Source of the DNA: Rhodosorus marinus
Taxonomy: Eukaryota; Rhodophyta; Stylonematophyceae; Stylonematales; Stylonemataceae
Direction of reading: 5' to 3'
Assembly (NCBI GenBank): GCA_029953675.1
Contig: JAMWBK010000005.1
Span: 744,001-808,000, forward strand
DNA length: 64,000 nucleotides
In this document: piece by piece, positions 43,765 through 55,851 of the stretch
Layout of the letters: every line of letters begins with the position of its first letter
Numbering within the stretch: position 1 is the first letter of the stretch
The notes under the pieces: model-generated
The model's input: only the letters and a program-made list of their open reading frames with translations
Databases searched by the model: none
What the model was told of the DNA's origin: nothing
Position numbers and translations under genes: made by a program

Positions 43765-45119
43765 CGTCCCCCCTCTCCAACCCACACCTTCGAAACCAAA
43801 CAGATCGTACAGGCTCCTTAAGCTTTTCCAAAACAAAACAAAAACAGAACTGCCACCATCACCGAGTGAAAACCAGAAACTCTAACACAGTTTCCAAACC
43901 CCCCCCCCACCTTACCACACACCCAACTAACCTCATATAATACTCGAGGAAATGTCAACCGGGACGTCTCGCCTTGACTCTGCTTTTCAGAGAATGACAT
44001 CCTAGCGAACGGCTCCTCACATCGAGAAAATCTCTCAATCGTCATTTACAGAGTGAATCGATGGGGTAATCGTTAGAATGGATAACAATCCAGTGGTCCA
44101 GTGGGTCTTTGTTTCGTGATAAGCTGGGACTATATCAGAAGTGAAGAGCGTCACTCCCTGAGTCATGCTGTTTTCAGAGAAAAGACACGGTACGACCCTC
44201 GGCTCCCCCACATCCACAAGATCTCACAGTCGTCATATCAGAAACGAATCGATGCGATGGTCGTTAGAATGGATAACAATACAGTCAGTTTGTTTCGTGA
44301 TAAACTAGAACCAGGTCAGAGGTGAGGAACGTGCTGCCCGACCGTTTGCCACCAGGAAAAGGTGGAAAGGAACATGGCGTCAGCCGCAGCCACCGTAGAG
44401 AACTTTCCGTTCATCCTACTTCAATCAAATGAGAAACACAATGATTGATCTACATAAGTCAGCATCATTTATTCAATCAATTTGGGAGGTTAAAAGAGAT
44501 TGATCTAGTCAGCAAGTTTCGGGGTTTGGCTGGATGATTTTTTTTTCGCTGCGAAAGATGGGTTTATTTGCTTTTGCTTTCAGGTTCAGCGCGATTCTTA
44601 ATGGCCGCTCGCCGGCAGCGATCGGTATTGTTTCGGAACATGGAACTCGAGTGCGGGTAACTGTAACTACAACCATGTTACCCGACTTCAAAGCCCGGCG
44701 CAACTGAAAGACCACCAGATTAAAATCCGTCCTGTTCGATGCATCCTTGCAAAAATCTCAGGAAGCGGCCACGGAGCAACATCAATGGAATACGGCTCAA
44801 CGTCGAGGTACTGGAAACCCTCCCATTCCGTAGCGGTGCTGTTCTCAAGAAGTCGATGTCGCCAATGCTTGCTGTACTCCGCGTTGAACCCTAGAGTCCG
44901 GACTTAAGGCGAGACGGCCAGGACCTGAGAGCTCCAGATCACTACTGCACGTGCTATGCGGACGAAGGCTCAAGGCTCATTCGTTCAATGAAATTTTGGC
45001 GAATCTTAGAGCGACCGCGGGAAAAGTAGTCAGACAAGTGCACGTGATACAGAAGCTCTCAGTCGCGTCCTCGAAAGCAAACACGCCGGATAAGTGTCCC
45101 TCCAACCGTGGACGAAAAA
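43765..45119. other. Leader and unassigned DNA with a tandem repeat
   Basis: Bases 43690-43920 are C/A-rich on the plus strand. A two-copy repeat spans 43984-44330. A 68-codon minus ORF at 44715-44509 and a plus ORF at 44951-45190 have no recognisable features. Confidence 0.4.
43984..44330. repeat. Two-copy degenerate tandem repeat, unit about 190 bp
   Basis: Copy 1 (about 43984-44155) and copy 2 (about 44171-44330) share TTTTCAGAGAA, CTCxxCACATC, GTCATxTxAGA, the run CGTTAGAATGGATAACAAT, and TTTGTTTCGTGATAA, in the same order. Similarity is high in the second half and weaker in the first. No reading frame is shared. Confidence 0.75.
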
Positions 45120-47338
45120 TCATCGCGCTCTCCCGTAAAACCGCTCTGCAGTTACACGAGGACCCTCCTCTTGATACTCCTCCCGCGTGACCACACGGCT
45201 CTCAAGATCCTGGCTCAGCGCAAGTTTGATTCCCTAAAGACGTGAAAGCGAAAAGCGTTCAGGGAGCGGTTCTTGTTCTTGCGTTCGCCCTTCACAACTC
45301 GGAACTTTACAAGTTGGCATCAAGCGATCAAGCATGAGATTAGTTCAGTCCGCAGGAGTTGGTACGAATCCCCAACCAAACTGCCTTCATGCATGACCGC
45401 TTCCATCGCAGCTTGGGCCTCACTGTCCGGGAAGCCATCTTTACCGCCCCGCGGGGGGGGGGGGTAGCGATGGCATTTGTAACAATTGAAACTATGACCT
45501 TACTCCTTTCACCGCGGACAATTCAGGATCCTTGTCCATGGTCAGTGCTAGATCGTACTCATCCGGCGCCAGGGCTCTCAGCTCCGCCGTAAGTCGCTTC
45601 TCGAAGCCTGAAACGGATTTGGGAAAAGGGCCGTTCATCCGTCAGAAACCATCTACGAGACGTGCTGAGCGCGGGCACGTGAAAGGCGGTTTCGTCACCT
45701 GGAAGCTTGCAGTTTCCTCCTGACAGGACGATGTTGTTGTAAACGCGTCCCTGGAGTTGTTTCGGGAGGGCAGCGATAGATTCTACGATGATCTCGTGCA
45801 ATCCTCCTTGGTGCAATCCCAGATCAGACGGATGGAACAGAGCCTCAGGAATGCTAATTCTCTCCTGAAACCACCGAGAACAAACGAGTCCAAGTCGGGT
45901 TAGCTCAACAACTAAAACGTCCCTCGAGGCAAAGCCGGTGCACTCACGTTGTTGAGCGTGAGGGTTGGTTGCTCCTGCTGACCGGGATCGCCTTTCGCTC
46001 TTTTGGGTACTAGAGTGCGGGCACGAGAAATTCAAAAAAAAATTGTCGGACATGACGGATACACAAACGACGATGGAAACTAAACGCAGAACCTTTCTTT
46101 GGCACTTTGGGGTTCGTACCTGATGGTCTTGAATACCCGAACCGGTTTTCCTTGTCTGATACGTGCGTCTGGGGTTGCATGAAATAATCGCAAACGCATA
46201 GATCAGGTTATTTTGATTTTCCCTCAGTGCAAGTCATCCTGTAGCTGATGATGTGCTGCTCACCGGAAGAACATAGTCGATCATCGTCTTGTTGCCTTCA
46301 TTCAACGGGAGTCGAGTTTCCTCGAGCTCTGGTAAGAAATCCTGAGCCACATAACATAACTCCTCCTTCGCTGCATTGATCACGAGAAATTCATCCATCA
46401 TGTTCCAGCTGCGAAAGCTTACGACCTCTTTGAGCTGATTTGTAAGGACTTTCCCTCCGAGATCCAGCCTCCTAGAGTACTGCTGCTGCGCACCGGAATT
46501 GAGAATCGGCACAGCATGGCTAAACGAAAAGCCAGAATCGAGCACGAGACCATCTGTAACATCGAAGTGCCTCGCTACCAGAGCCTGGGTTTCACACCAG
46601 CGGCAACCTGATTCTTAGTAAAACGGAACAGACGTGCGCATCGGACATAACCTGAGCGCAAAAGGGGAATGATTACCGCTGGTGGAGCTGAATAGTACGA
46701 AGCAAAACCGAACTCCTCAAACACTAGCTCGTCCATCCCCCTTCTCAAACTTCCTGGTAATGCAATCGGTTCTGTCACTACTAAACAGTTTTCCTTCGGA
46801 TCGACTAGAGGAGGAGAAGGAGCATTACCACGTTAGCGATCCAGGGAAGAGGTCGTGCCCTCGAACTGGAGAAGAGTGAAATCAGCATCTCAGTACCTTT
46901 GCTTCGACTGAAGATATACTTCCAAACGTCCCTTTGAAGGTCCCATTCCTTCACATAACCTCGCTCGATCGGCCGTCTAAAGAACAGTCCTGCGCCAATG
47001 GTAGTGAAGCCGCCGGACGGAAACGAACAACGACGATATTGAAGTGTTTCAACAAGGTGCTCCTAAGCTTCTCCAAGCGCAATCATTGCATCGTGCCTAC
47101 CAGAATAGGAGGGTAAATCGTACAACTCGGACGAGACGAGAAAACCGCCGTTTCTCTTCGTTGCAACACTGGAAGATTTTTTCGGAGGCTTCGCTACAGC
47201 ATTCGGGAAGACCTCAGCAGAAGATGAAACGCCCTCGACGTCACAACCTCTGCTCCTTTCTTCAGCGGACACATAGCCAGTCTTAATATTGTAACCGCCG
47301 TTGTCTAGCACGACGATTCCCTTCCCGTCAAGTGCCAT
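45120..47338 (-). CDS. ARP6: Actin-related protein 6 (ARP6)
   Basis: About ten exons give the ARP6 fold. The start is MALDGKGIVVLDNGGYNIKT, like the ARP6 FVVDNGAYNAKIG start. Next come RPIERGYVKEWDLQRDVW, NCLVVTEPIALPGSLRR, LVLDSGFSFSHAVP, GGKVLTNQLKEVVSFRSW, INAAKEELCYVAQDFLPEL, NNERISIPEALFHPSDLG, NNIVLSGGNCKLPGFEKRL and a last exon SRVVTREEYQEEGP to the stop at 45120. ARP6 belongs to the SWR1/SRCAP complex that deposits H2A.Z. All junctions from exon 1 to the FEKRL exon are phase-consistent. The join to the last exon appears to need a 15-nt microexon at 45380-45366 (FGWGF), which lines up with the W of the family YAWEGG block. A G12 run at 45453-45464 lies in the intron before it. Confidence 0.88.
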
Positions 47339-48549
47339 TCGTGTCCGTCGAAGAACACAAAACCAACACTCGATCAAACATGCATGTAGAATGAACAAGC
47401 AGGTCTCATGGCATCGCCATAGAAACCAAAAGTATACATCATCTTCAACTGTGGCGAGCAGGTGACAAGCCTACTCAACCTACGTCCTAATCCAATGCCC
47501 ATGTACACCACGGGGGTCTTGCTAAGCAAGGGACGACTGGGAAAAAATTTCCTCCGCCTGGGGAGTCGTAGTGTGCTGCGAGTACTTATGCAGCGGAATG
47601 ATGCAACTATATAAACTTAGGCGCTTGGAACAACGCTGATTCTTCGCAGTCTGTTTAAGGAAGCTACGTCAACGCAGGCGCTCACGCCCCTCTGACGCTC
47701 TGCCGCCTGCCTTGGCTACAGGGACCTTGGTCCTTGTTGGATTGAAGTCTGTAAGACTTAGATAGAGCAAAGGGTTTGTTACGTTGCTTGATAGTGTTTC
47801 AGAGGCTGCCCTAATATACTTTCCCGATAGTTCAGTTCCTTTTGAGTGGAGCTCTCTGGCGCTGTAAAGCTGCCCTTGTCCTCGAGATCGCGTTTCCATG
47901 GGCGCAGTAAGACCGCCAACATCAGCTTGATGTGAAGTTTTCTCGTTCCGTGATGGATTCGTTTGTTCTTCTCCAGAATGTAGCTCTCACGAAGCAAGGA
48001 GTGCTGTCTGTCGGTATCTGCAGGACGCCCTATGCCGGCCGGGTCAGTGGGTTTGCGAGGTAAATGTACCCCCGTTTTTCCGTGGTGTAAGCTCGAATGT
48101 GTTTGGGTTGTGAACGATGCATGAGCTAGACGAACAGGATGTGCACGGCGCTTTGGCTAGCTTGTATTGCTCTTGACTCTCTATGAATTTTTCTGCAGAG
48201 TTAACATCTGGAAAAAGTATCGTCCATGAGCTCTTCTCGGACTCTTTATTAATAGAGGTTAAATGCATTTTACAAGTTCTTTTCGGATCCCCCGGGGCTG
48301 ATCCACAGGCCGAATTCTAAAAGCGTTCGGGGTCGGATCTGTTCGTTCTCATACCTCCCAGTTCAGAGGTCTGAGCAGGTTGTTCTCCGGTCTTCAGTGT
48401 TGTGAAGAGAAGCAGACCCATTCTTCTTCAAGGCCACAGCTCGAAGCTTCGAGTCTTATCCATCCGGTCTCATCCAACCCACTACAGTGACAATACAAAC
48501 CTGCCTTTGGATTATCGAACTGTTCCCAGATCGCTCAAGCGCATCCAGC
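47339..48549. other. Gap between ARP6 and PI4-kinase, possible small gene
   Basis: Minus-strand ORFs at 48268-48044, 47997-47779 and 47899-47669 could be exons of one gene. The first has SSWTILFPDVNSAEKFIESQ, which recalls the end of a WH1/PH-like domain (W-x-L-x-F, then a helix). I could not link them with good splice sites. They may also be chance. Confidence 0.3.
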
Positions 48550-51500
48550 TCAAAGGATATCGTTTGTCCAGTACTGGAACTTGTCGTAGCCAACAGTCCA
48601 CTGGTTGTGATAACTTTGGTTGACAAGTTTGTTGATTTTCGAAATCGCTTCCTTTTCTGGGATTCCTGGAAAGAACCGTTTGCGCAGGTGGTCGACGAGA
48701 GGTTTTCCACCCTTCATGCACGGCATCTGAGTTCCTTCCACCATGATTTCCACGAGGGTGATGATCACCTCTGAGTGCTTCCGGGCGGCCATGAAGCCAG
48801 CGACAAAGAGCTCACGGAACATTTGAAAAGTTCGGCTCTTGTGGCCACCCATCACGCCAACAAAGTCCTGGCTCAGTTTGAACGGGGCGGCCTCGAAATT
48901 GATATTTCCCGGGGTGTTTGAAAGCATATACCCGAAATCTATATGTATCAAACACCCAGAGGTGTCAAGCATGATATTACCATTGTGTCGGTCCTTCAAC
49001 TGTGCCGGAGGACGCAATAAACAGCCGTTCAGTGCCTCGTCCAACCACTCATGATATGTTCGTGGAGAGCGAATGTACTGACCTGCAAGAAGTAGGAGAC
49101 TAGGGAATAACCCGCAAGAGATCTAACGAACGTACTCAACGCCGTTGTGAACCGGTTCGAGTCCACAGGACCGAACGCTATCTCGAAAAACTGGCGTAGG
49201 CTTTTCAGTTTCGGACTCTTCTTCTTCAGGCCGTGGATTGTCACCGCGTTCGGAACAAGTTCAACAAGTCCAGCGTCCGAGGCCAGGCATATTATCGTGA
49301 AAGGTCGCAGGATTGTTTGGACAGACTCTGAGCGGAAGATAGAGTCAAACTGGGTTATCAGCTGGATTGCAAGCTGCTCCTGCCTGAGGTCGTCTCCCGC
49401 TTTGACAATTAACGCGTAGATTTGTCTATCAGGTATTCCGTTGAAGGGTGAGTTTCCCAGAATTCGCTTTTCTTTGTCCTCCCAGAGCTCTCCAAATGTG
49501 TTGCCAAGCATTTTCTCTCTTGCTCGGTTAGCCGCCTTGTTCTTAACATCATCTTGTTGAACAACCAGTTCTTCAGGTTCCTCGACATATTTCATCTGAT
49601 CGTGCACTATGTGCTCGCAGAATATGCTCCCATCACTATTGATCAGCTTGCTTCTGACCACCTTCGGAAATGCCCAGCAACAGAATCCTTCTGTTAGATG
49701 CCCTGGCATTGCACATGCCTTTCAAAAGAGAAAAGCGATAGTTCCGTAACAGATGCCTTACCTCAACAAATAACATGTACGGAACCCTCTCTTTCGTGCT
49801 GAGGACAACGCTCTCGTCAGGAAGAGTTCGCAGCATTCTTATAGCTCTCTTTTTCGATCGTATGAGAGGAATATGTGGTGCTCGCAAGAAAGCATTTGGT
49901 CCTGCGGCAACTACAGCGGCTGGCGTCGTCTCCTCGAGATCCTGAGTCATTCCTGTTGGCTCAAAGCATTAGGGGAGCTTGAGAAAAAAACTATACAGGC
50001 ACTGCCATTGAAAATCTAAAATACATGCGAGCGATACATACTCTCGAGGATAAGAGCGTCCACTAATTTGAGGGAGACCTTCAAGTACTTCTTACGATCC
50101 CCCTTCGGTATCTTCCGCAGTTTGATTGAAATTGTCATTAGATCCCTCATCAATTGCAGACTGTCATTGAAGTAATTGAATCGCTCTTGTTTCAGAGTCA
50201 GGTATCTCAGCGCATCCAAGTGTCCTTCGTCCCCTTCATCCTCCAGAAAATGATGAATTTCTATCAGCTTCCTGCGGAGTGCCTTTGCGCTCACTGCACG
50301 CAGCTCCTGTTCCGGCTTTTCGTAGTCATAAATATACCGACCGCTTGATTGACTCAAGGCCGATCCGGATGAGTCTCTCCGGGGGCCTGCAGCATCTGCT
50401 TGTTCATCTCCGGTTCTGAAATCGTTATCCCCATCGCCTTTCAGAGGTTCATCTTCGTCAGCTTTTCCGTCTTCTGTGTGGTTGGCCAAACCTAAGGGGC
50501 CAGTTTCCGAAGTCAGACTCTTCCCTTCAGCCCCCTCATGATCGACACCGTGTCCAGGCTCCTTGACGGGATCCAAAGCGACTCTCGCCTCATGCGAAAC
50601 CTCAAGCTTTCCCTCATCTTCCTCTGCATGTATCATTTCTGTTTCATTAGTGCTATCCCCTTCAACGTCCGAAGTTTGATCATTTCTTTCCTCTGATCCC
50701 TCGTCTTCGTTCTTACTAGCATGGGAGTCTGACTTGCTGGAAACCTTAGCTAACCGGTCTCCACCAGCGTCGTAAGCCTCTGGCTCAGCGTGTAGGTTAG
50801 GATTGAAATGTACCGTACTAGGCCGCGCATCGTGTTCAGACCCAGCCTCGGATTTTGCATCTTCCATTAAGCACTGTTCAAGCATGTCACCAAGCTGACT
50901 TTCGTTCCATGAGCTGTCAGCTTCCTCCTCATTCAGAGCACTGCTCCTAGAGGCCGGCTTCATGCCCAAGCAGGTCAGTTGTGTAGCGTTGGAGTTAATC
51001 GCTTTTAGTGGGCTTGAGTTTTGCTCCATGGAACACTTCTTCAGACGGACTTTGTACGGTCTCACCTGATTCTCTAACATGCTGTCTTCCTGGGGTTCCA
51101 AACTGGGATCAACGGGGACGGACTCTCTTGACAGTTCGTATGTCGCGAGCTCCATCTCTTTTGCGTCTTCAGTGTGCATGTTGAAAGGCCCATTCACGGC
51201 GCTGATCTCACAGCGGGTCCGGAGCTCTTGTCGAAATCTTGTAGAATTGCCAAGGTTGTTGATGACTGCGTCCTCTACTGATGCTTCAAGGAACCAGTAA
51301 ACCTGAAGAGCGAAATGAACAGATGATGCGCATTTATCCATAAGAAGGCGTTCGATCGTCGGACTTCCTCGGAGGTGGTAGACAATCATGTGACTAGTAT
51401 GAGATTCGGAGCAAGCGCGTTGTCAGTCGAAAGTGAAAACCAAACTGGTTAAAGGACGCGCCTACCTTATTTGGGGTAGATAGTTCTCCATATCAAGGTA

Positions 51501-51725
51501 CTCCAAGTTGTATAGTTCATTGCAGAGGTAGTCGAGAACCCCTCTGTTCCGCCTGTATTTGTAAATATACGCTATAGCCATCCAAGCATCGAAAAAGTCG
51601 GACCGAAAGAGTCGCAGAAGCCATCCAAGGTTGAGCCCATCATCCTTCGAGCTCCTCGTCACCTCGAAGCGAGGATCCAAATCCAAGTTCTTAATCTGAA
51701 ATCTACTTCTATCCATATCTCTCAA
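48550..51725 (-). CDS. PI4KB: Phosphatidylinositol 4-kinase, type III beta
   Basis: Six or so exons encode about 920 residues. The N-terminal exons hold a helical (PIK accessory) region: FFDAWMAIAYIYKYRRNRGV, then YLPQI, and in the next exon SSVHFALQVYWFLEASVEDA. A long acidic, Ser-rich insert (about 51200-50400) separates it from the kinase. The catalytic part shows GDDLRQEQLAIQLITQFD, LVPNAVTIHGLKKKSP, the catalytic loop LKDRHNGNIMLD, the activation segment HIDFGYMLSNTPGN, and FKLSQDFVGVMGG. It ends FQYWTNDIL, like the FQYLTNGIM end of animal PI4KB. All catalytic residues (DRHNGN and DFG) are present. It makes PI4P on Golgi membranes. The start could be either Met of MRDMDRSRFQ. Confidence 0.92.
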
Positions 51726-52256
51726 ATAAACGTAAAACAGAATTAAAACAACTAGGCGTGAAACACGCCGCGACCCCCCAAAAAAGGAGTTCTACCCGCT
51801 GACACCCTCAAAAAGATTGCCTCGTCACGGAGACGAATTAGCTTTCACGCCTAACACATTGGTCTCATGAAGAGCAGTCTATTCTCCCCCACTCTAGCTA
51901 TGCAACCGTTCCTCAAGCACAAATTCTAGACACAACCGAAAAACAACAAATCAGACTTTCTCAAAAGCCGACTTTGTCTTTCTTCAAGGCTATCCCGTCT
52001 AGTTCACCATACAGCACCCACAACACCAAAAAAAAGCAAAAACCCACAAATCCACACTGTTCAACACATCATCTCTCACAAATGGACTTCCCTTCAAAAC
52101 ACCTACTCCAGAACGCTTCCACCAGCACTACCGGCTTTGGTCAATGCCAACAGCCCCAATTCTCAGATAAAAGCCGAAGAAAATTTCAGTTTCCCCAATC
52201 GCTTGTAGGAATGGATTATCCAACGCTTCTATCCTTCTCAAGCCCGTGAACATGCC

Positions 52257-52305
52257 AGCTCAGCTCACCTTCCCAGCTCACCTTCCCAGTTCACCTTCCC
52301 AGTTT
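52257..52305. repeat. 12-bp minisatellite, four copies
   Basis: CAGCTCACCTTC is repeated with T-for-C changes (CAGTTCACCTTC, CAGTTTACC). It lies just left of the larger degenerate array. Confidence 0.8.
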
Positions 52306-52371
52306 ACCATCAACTATCCCAACCGCTCTAACACAGAAACCAAAGCACTTTCTCAGGTGGACAGACTTTCC

Positions 52372-53130
52372 GCAACCAGCTACAACTTGTTCTTCTTCAC
52401 GAACTCAAATGTTGGTAAGAGGGAGCAGAAACAAAATCTCAAGTGTCTTCGAATTTATGTTGCTGTAACAGTCGAATATGGTCTGGTCAAGATAGCACAA
52501 GCAGATACAAGCACCGATTGAGGATGAGAACACGTCAAGTAGGGATTGAGAGAGACACACGCAGACTATCTCAGGGCCAAGGTCTTGTTTCAAGCACGTT
52601 TGCAACAAGCTCAATGTTAGAGAGAAGCTGAAACAAAGAATCTGAAATGCATCTGTTTGGTACAGTCGAATGTGATCTCGTCGGTCTTCTTGCGAGGCCT
52701 TATGCAACCAGCTCGATGTTAGAAAGAGCTGAAACAAAGTCTCAAGTGTTTTCCAATGCATCTGTTTCGTGAACTCCAATGAAGCACTAGGAGATACAAG
52801 CAGCGCTTGAGGATGAGAACAGGTCAGGGTTCTTTTCTCAGACTTTTGCAAGCAGCTCGATGTTAGAAAGAAGCTGAAACAAATCTCATGTGTCCTCCAA
52901 GGCACCTGTTTCGGAAAGCCAATGTGGTCTGGTCAAGCAGTGCACTGGCAGATACCATCACTGCTTGAGGATGAGATCAAGTAACGCCTCTCTCTCTAAG
53001 ACTTTCTCAAAGGCGAATGTCCTGTTGCAAGACCTTTGCAACCAGCTCGATGTTGGAGAGGCAGAAATAAATCTCAACTGTCTTCCAGTGTTTTTGTTTC
53101 GAAAGCCCAATGTGGTCTGGCCTAGTGGGA
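52372..53130. repeat. Degenerate tandem array, unit about 190-230 bp
   Basis: The segment GCAACCAGCTCGATGTTAGA, followed by AAGCTGAAACAAATCTCAAG, recurs with changes near 52372, 52602, 52703, 52848 and 53038. Between copies, CAGATACAAGCA plus TTGAGGATGAGAAC (near 52503, 52790 and 52950) and ATGTGGTCTGGTCAAG (near 52477, 52922 and 53109) recur in the same order. One copy is internally deleted. A 166-codon ORF (52905-52405, minus) crosses the array and repeats LFLTSSWLHK-like segments. This is more likely a by-product of the repeat than a gene. Confidence 0.8.
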
Positions 53131-53715
53131 AGGCAGACGTGCACGCCATGCCAGGATGGCAAGGCGAACATGAGCTTTGCAACAACGAGAGAGGCTAGAT
53201 TGCTACAAGGTTTTCAGATTGTTGCGGAAGAAGAGTTCTACTAAGATAGATACTAGCAAAAGTACATGAAGAGAATGGAAACGAATCTGAACGACTCGTT
53301 CCATGCTCGTAAACCATAATTCTGTGCTTCGTCCTTGAGAAAGCTCGCTCGTTGGTTTCCATGTATGGCGCTGGTTCTTGTCCTCAGTATCCAGATCTCT
53401 AAGAGTTCCAGAGAGCCCTTCATGAAAAGCAACAGGAAAGACTGAGTTCTGTGGAAGTCACTACGAAGTTTGCAAGCCTGTTTGGGCGAGCTTATCGAGT
53501 CTTGACCAATTGTTGCTTTGGCAGTGGACCTCTGAGCAGCAACTGCGAGAGAGCTTTACGCTGAGAAAGAGACAAATTGAGTCCTCATTATTCGATGGCT
53601 TGAGCAGTCTAGAATTGTCTTGCTTATTAGGCAGACTGAAATTCTGGTTTTTTCCCCGTCTTTTCTTTTATTACCTTTAAATACAGATTGCTTGTATAGA
53701 TATGCGGACCGCTGT

Positions 53716-55851
53716 CTACCTTCTGTAGCGCATGCGTCTGAAGTTGACCCACAGGTGGAAAATTCCTCTTTCAAAAGTGCACTTGAAGCCCTTCTTGTGC
53801 GAGTGTTCCCATTCACGATTGACGATCTTGAAGGCGATGTCCTCATAGGGAGGTCCGGCAACGAAGCGGAGGATGCAGACGTCTGGGTTATCAGTCTTTT
53901 GGATCTTGAAACCCGGTGCTTTGGATTTGTCGATCAGGTCCGGGTAGAAAATGTTAAATTTGTAGCCCTGGACGGTCTTTGGGGGAGGGTTGTCGTGATC
54001 GTAATGAGTCTGGTTGTACTTGTTCCATTCGTAGCCTGTATGAACCCTGTTGAAGTATTTCGGCTTCCGAGGCTTGTACTTGTCGTTCCAAGCATACTTC
54101 TTATCCAGGTTCACTTCTTCGTTGAACTTTTCCTCGTTCTCTCCCATTCCCCTCTTAGATTCACCCTTGATCATCTCCTCTTCCTTCTCTAGCCCACCCA
54201 TTTCACCACTGCCTTCCATGGTCGCTCCTTTATGCCCGTGTCTTTCTTTGTAATCCACGAAGCTCTTATTGATCTGGTTTACCCGAGCACGGGCAATGTA
54301 GTACTTCACCCGATCCAATACGACCTCCCAGTACTCTACGTCGATGTCGCCACCGCTCTGAAGCGTTTCGGATACCTCCGCGTTCATCTTCTTCAGCGTC
54401 TCCATGTCCTTCCTTTCCAAGAGCGCCTCAATTTCCTCCCGAACGGCTTCATTCACTCCTGACGAAACACCCTCGCCGCGGCTCTGAACCTGCAGATCGG
54501 CCTTCGCAATAAGGCTAAGGTTTCTCCAAAACTCGTACCGAAGCTCCTTACCGAATACTTCACCTTCGAGCCCTGCAATAAACGAATAAAAGTCAATTGT
54601 CAAAAACAACAAGTATTCATCAATCGCAAAGTTGCCCTTTGCACAGAAGCGTAAATTCATGCCAGGGCGAATCGATTCGGTCTCCAAGCACGGAAAGAGA
54701 TAAGGCATTTCGCCAACGCTTTGTGGACCTCGGTAGTGTGGTCGTAGGCCCACGCGATGGACATTCAGAGAGCTTCACAGCTTTGCGGTTAAGAACTCAC
54801 CTTCGCACTCCATGTCATACAGTTCAATGAAACGCAGTTCTTCTTCTATATGATCTACAATTTCCTTCAGCCTATCCACAGTTACCTTGGAAAGAGTTTC
54901 GTAAGGTGGGTTGGGGTCCGCCCCAACCTCGGCGAGGTCCACTCTCGAGTTTCGGGCGAGGAAGTCCGCCGGCGTCGGCCGGTGTTCCCGCAGCCTCACC
55001 GCTTGCTTCGTGTAGAAGTTTGTCGAGTGAAAAACTTCTTCCCTGTACTCCCAATCAGCATTTTCCTCGGCTTCCTTCTCTCGAGCTACCCTGGCTTGCT
55101 CGGCCTCCCATTCGGCTCGCTCTTGGTCCCTTTCGATTCGTCTCAGTTTCGCCTATTACAGAGAGGACACGCACAATGTGGTTTAAGTACGAAGCGCGGA
55201 ATTACCTTAGAATAATGACGTCTATACCCTTCTAAGTTCGTCTTGTAGTCCGATTTTGCGACGCTCAATGTCCTCCGCATCTTCCTCTGGATTTAGCCCC
55301 ATTTTCTTCATTTTTTCGTTCTTCTTTTTCCATACGAACTGATCGTCAGAAGGTTGAAGACCTCCTTCTTCCTTCTTCTCGTCTTCCTGAACCTCTTCCT
55401 CTTGTCTCCTTGTGTCTCTTCTCGACGATTCCGTTCTCTCACGAGATCGCCTCCTCGTTGGTGAGCCCCGTCCAGAACTTCGATCATTTCCAGATTCGTA
55501 TCTCCCACTCCGTCCCCTTCCTATTCTTTCATCCCCGCTGTGTTCATCTTCAGAATACCTGTCCCCTCTTGGCCTCCTGTTCTTCAATACCTGTCTATGC
55601 CGATATCCGTCATCCTCACTCGAATCCCTCCTATCCCGTTTCCTTCCATACTTATCGCCTTTTGAATGCCTCCTATCCTCCTCAAATTCATCCCGTTTCT
55701 TCCTCTCATCCCTTCTATCCCATCCACGGCGATCCTCGTACCTCCTCGATCGTCCATCAGGACTTCGACTTGAGCTCCTGCCACCTCTTCTCCTTCCCGG
55801 AGAATACCTGCTCGATCTTCGAACTTCTACTTCTTCATTTCGGCTCCCCAT
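53716..55851 (-). CDS. CACTIN: Cactin, splicing-associated protein
   Basis: About four exons, around 650 residues. Exon 1 (to about 55222) is rich in Arg, Ser, Asp and Glu (RS/RD-like, for example RRSRERTESSRRDTRRQEEE). The middle coiled-coil part includes RIERDQERAEWEAEQARVAR and FYTKQAVRLREHRPTPADFL. The C-terminal cactin domain is unmistakable: KPKYFNRVHTGYEWNKYNQT, TVQGYKFNIFYPDLIDKSKA, CILRFVAGPPYEDIAFKIVN, REWEHSHKKGFKCTFERGIF and the end FRRMRYRR. Cactin is a nuclear spliceosome-associated factor needed for accurate splicing and, in animals, sister-chromatid cohesion. The exon near 54690-54600 is joined tentatively. Confidence 0.92.

Larger units (their letters stand above)
51726..53715. 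other. PI4-kinase leader, then a degenerate repeat array
   Basis: Bases 51770-52100 are C/A-rich on the plus strand. Bases 52257-52305 hold a 12-bp tandem repeat (CAGCTCACCTTC and variants, four copies). The region 52372-53130 is a degenerate tandem array (see repeat entry). Bases 53200-53700 show nothing recognisable. No gene is supported. Confidence 0.45.

Noticed and set aside
45453-45464. G12 run as a quadruplex or telomere-like site
   Set aside because: It is a single homopolymer that acts as a pyrimidine tract on the ARP6 strand. It may also be length-uncertain.
45485-45505. Early stop after DPELSA as the end of ARP6
   Set aside because: A downstream exon encoding the conserved VVTREEY end was found, and a GTGAAA donor sits at the right place.
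53556-53861. Minus ORF of 101 codons at the Cactin 3' end
   Set aside because: It overlaps the last Cactin exon in another frame and lacks features.
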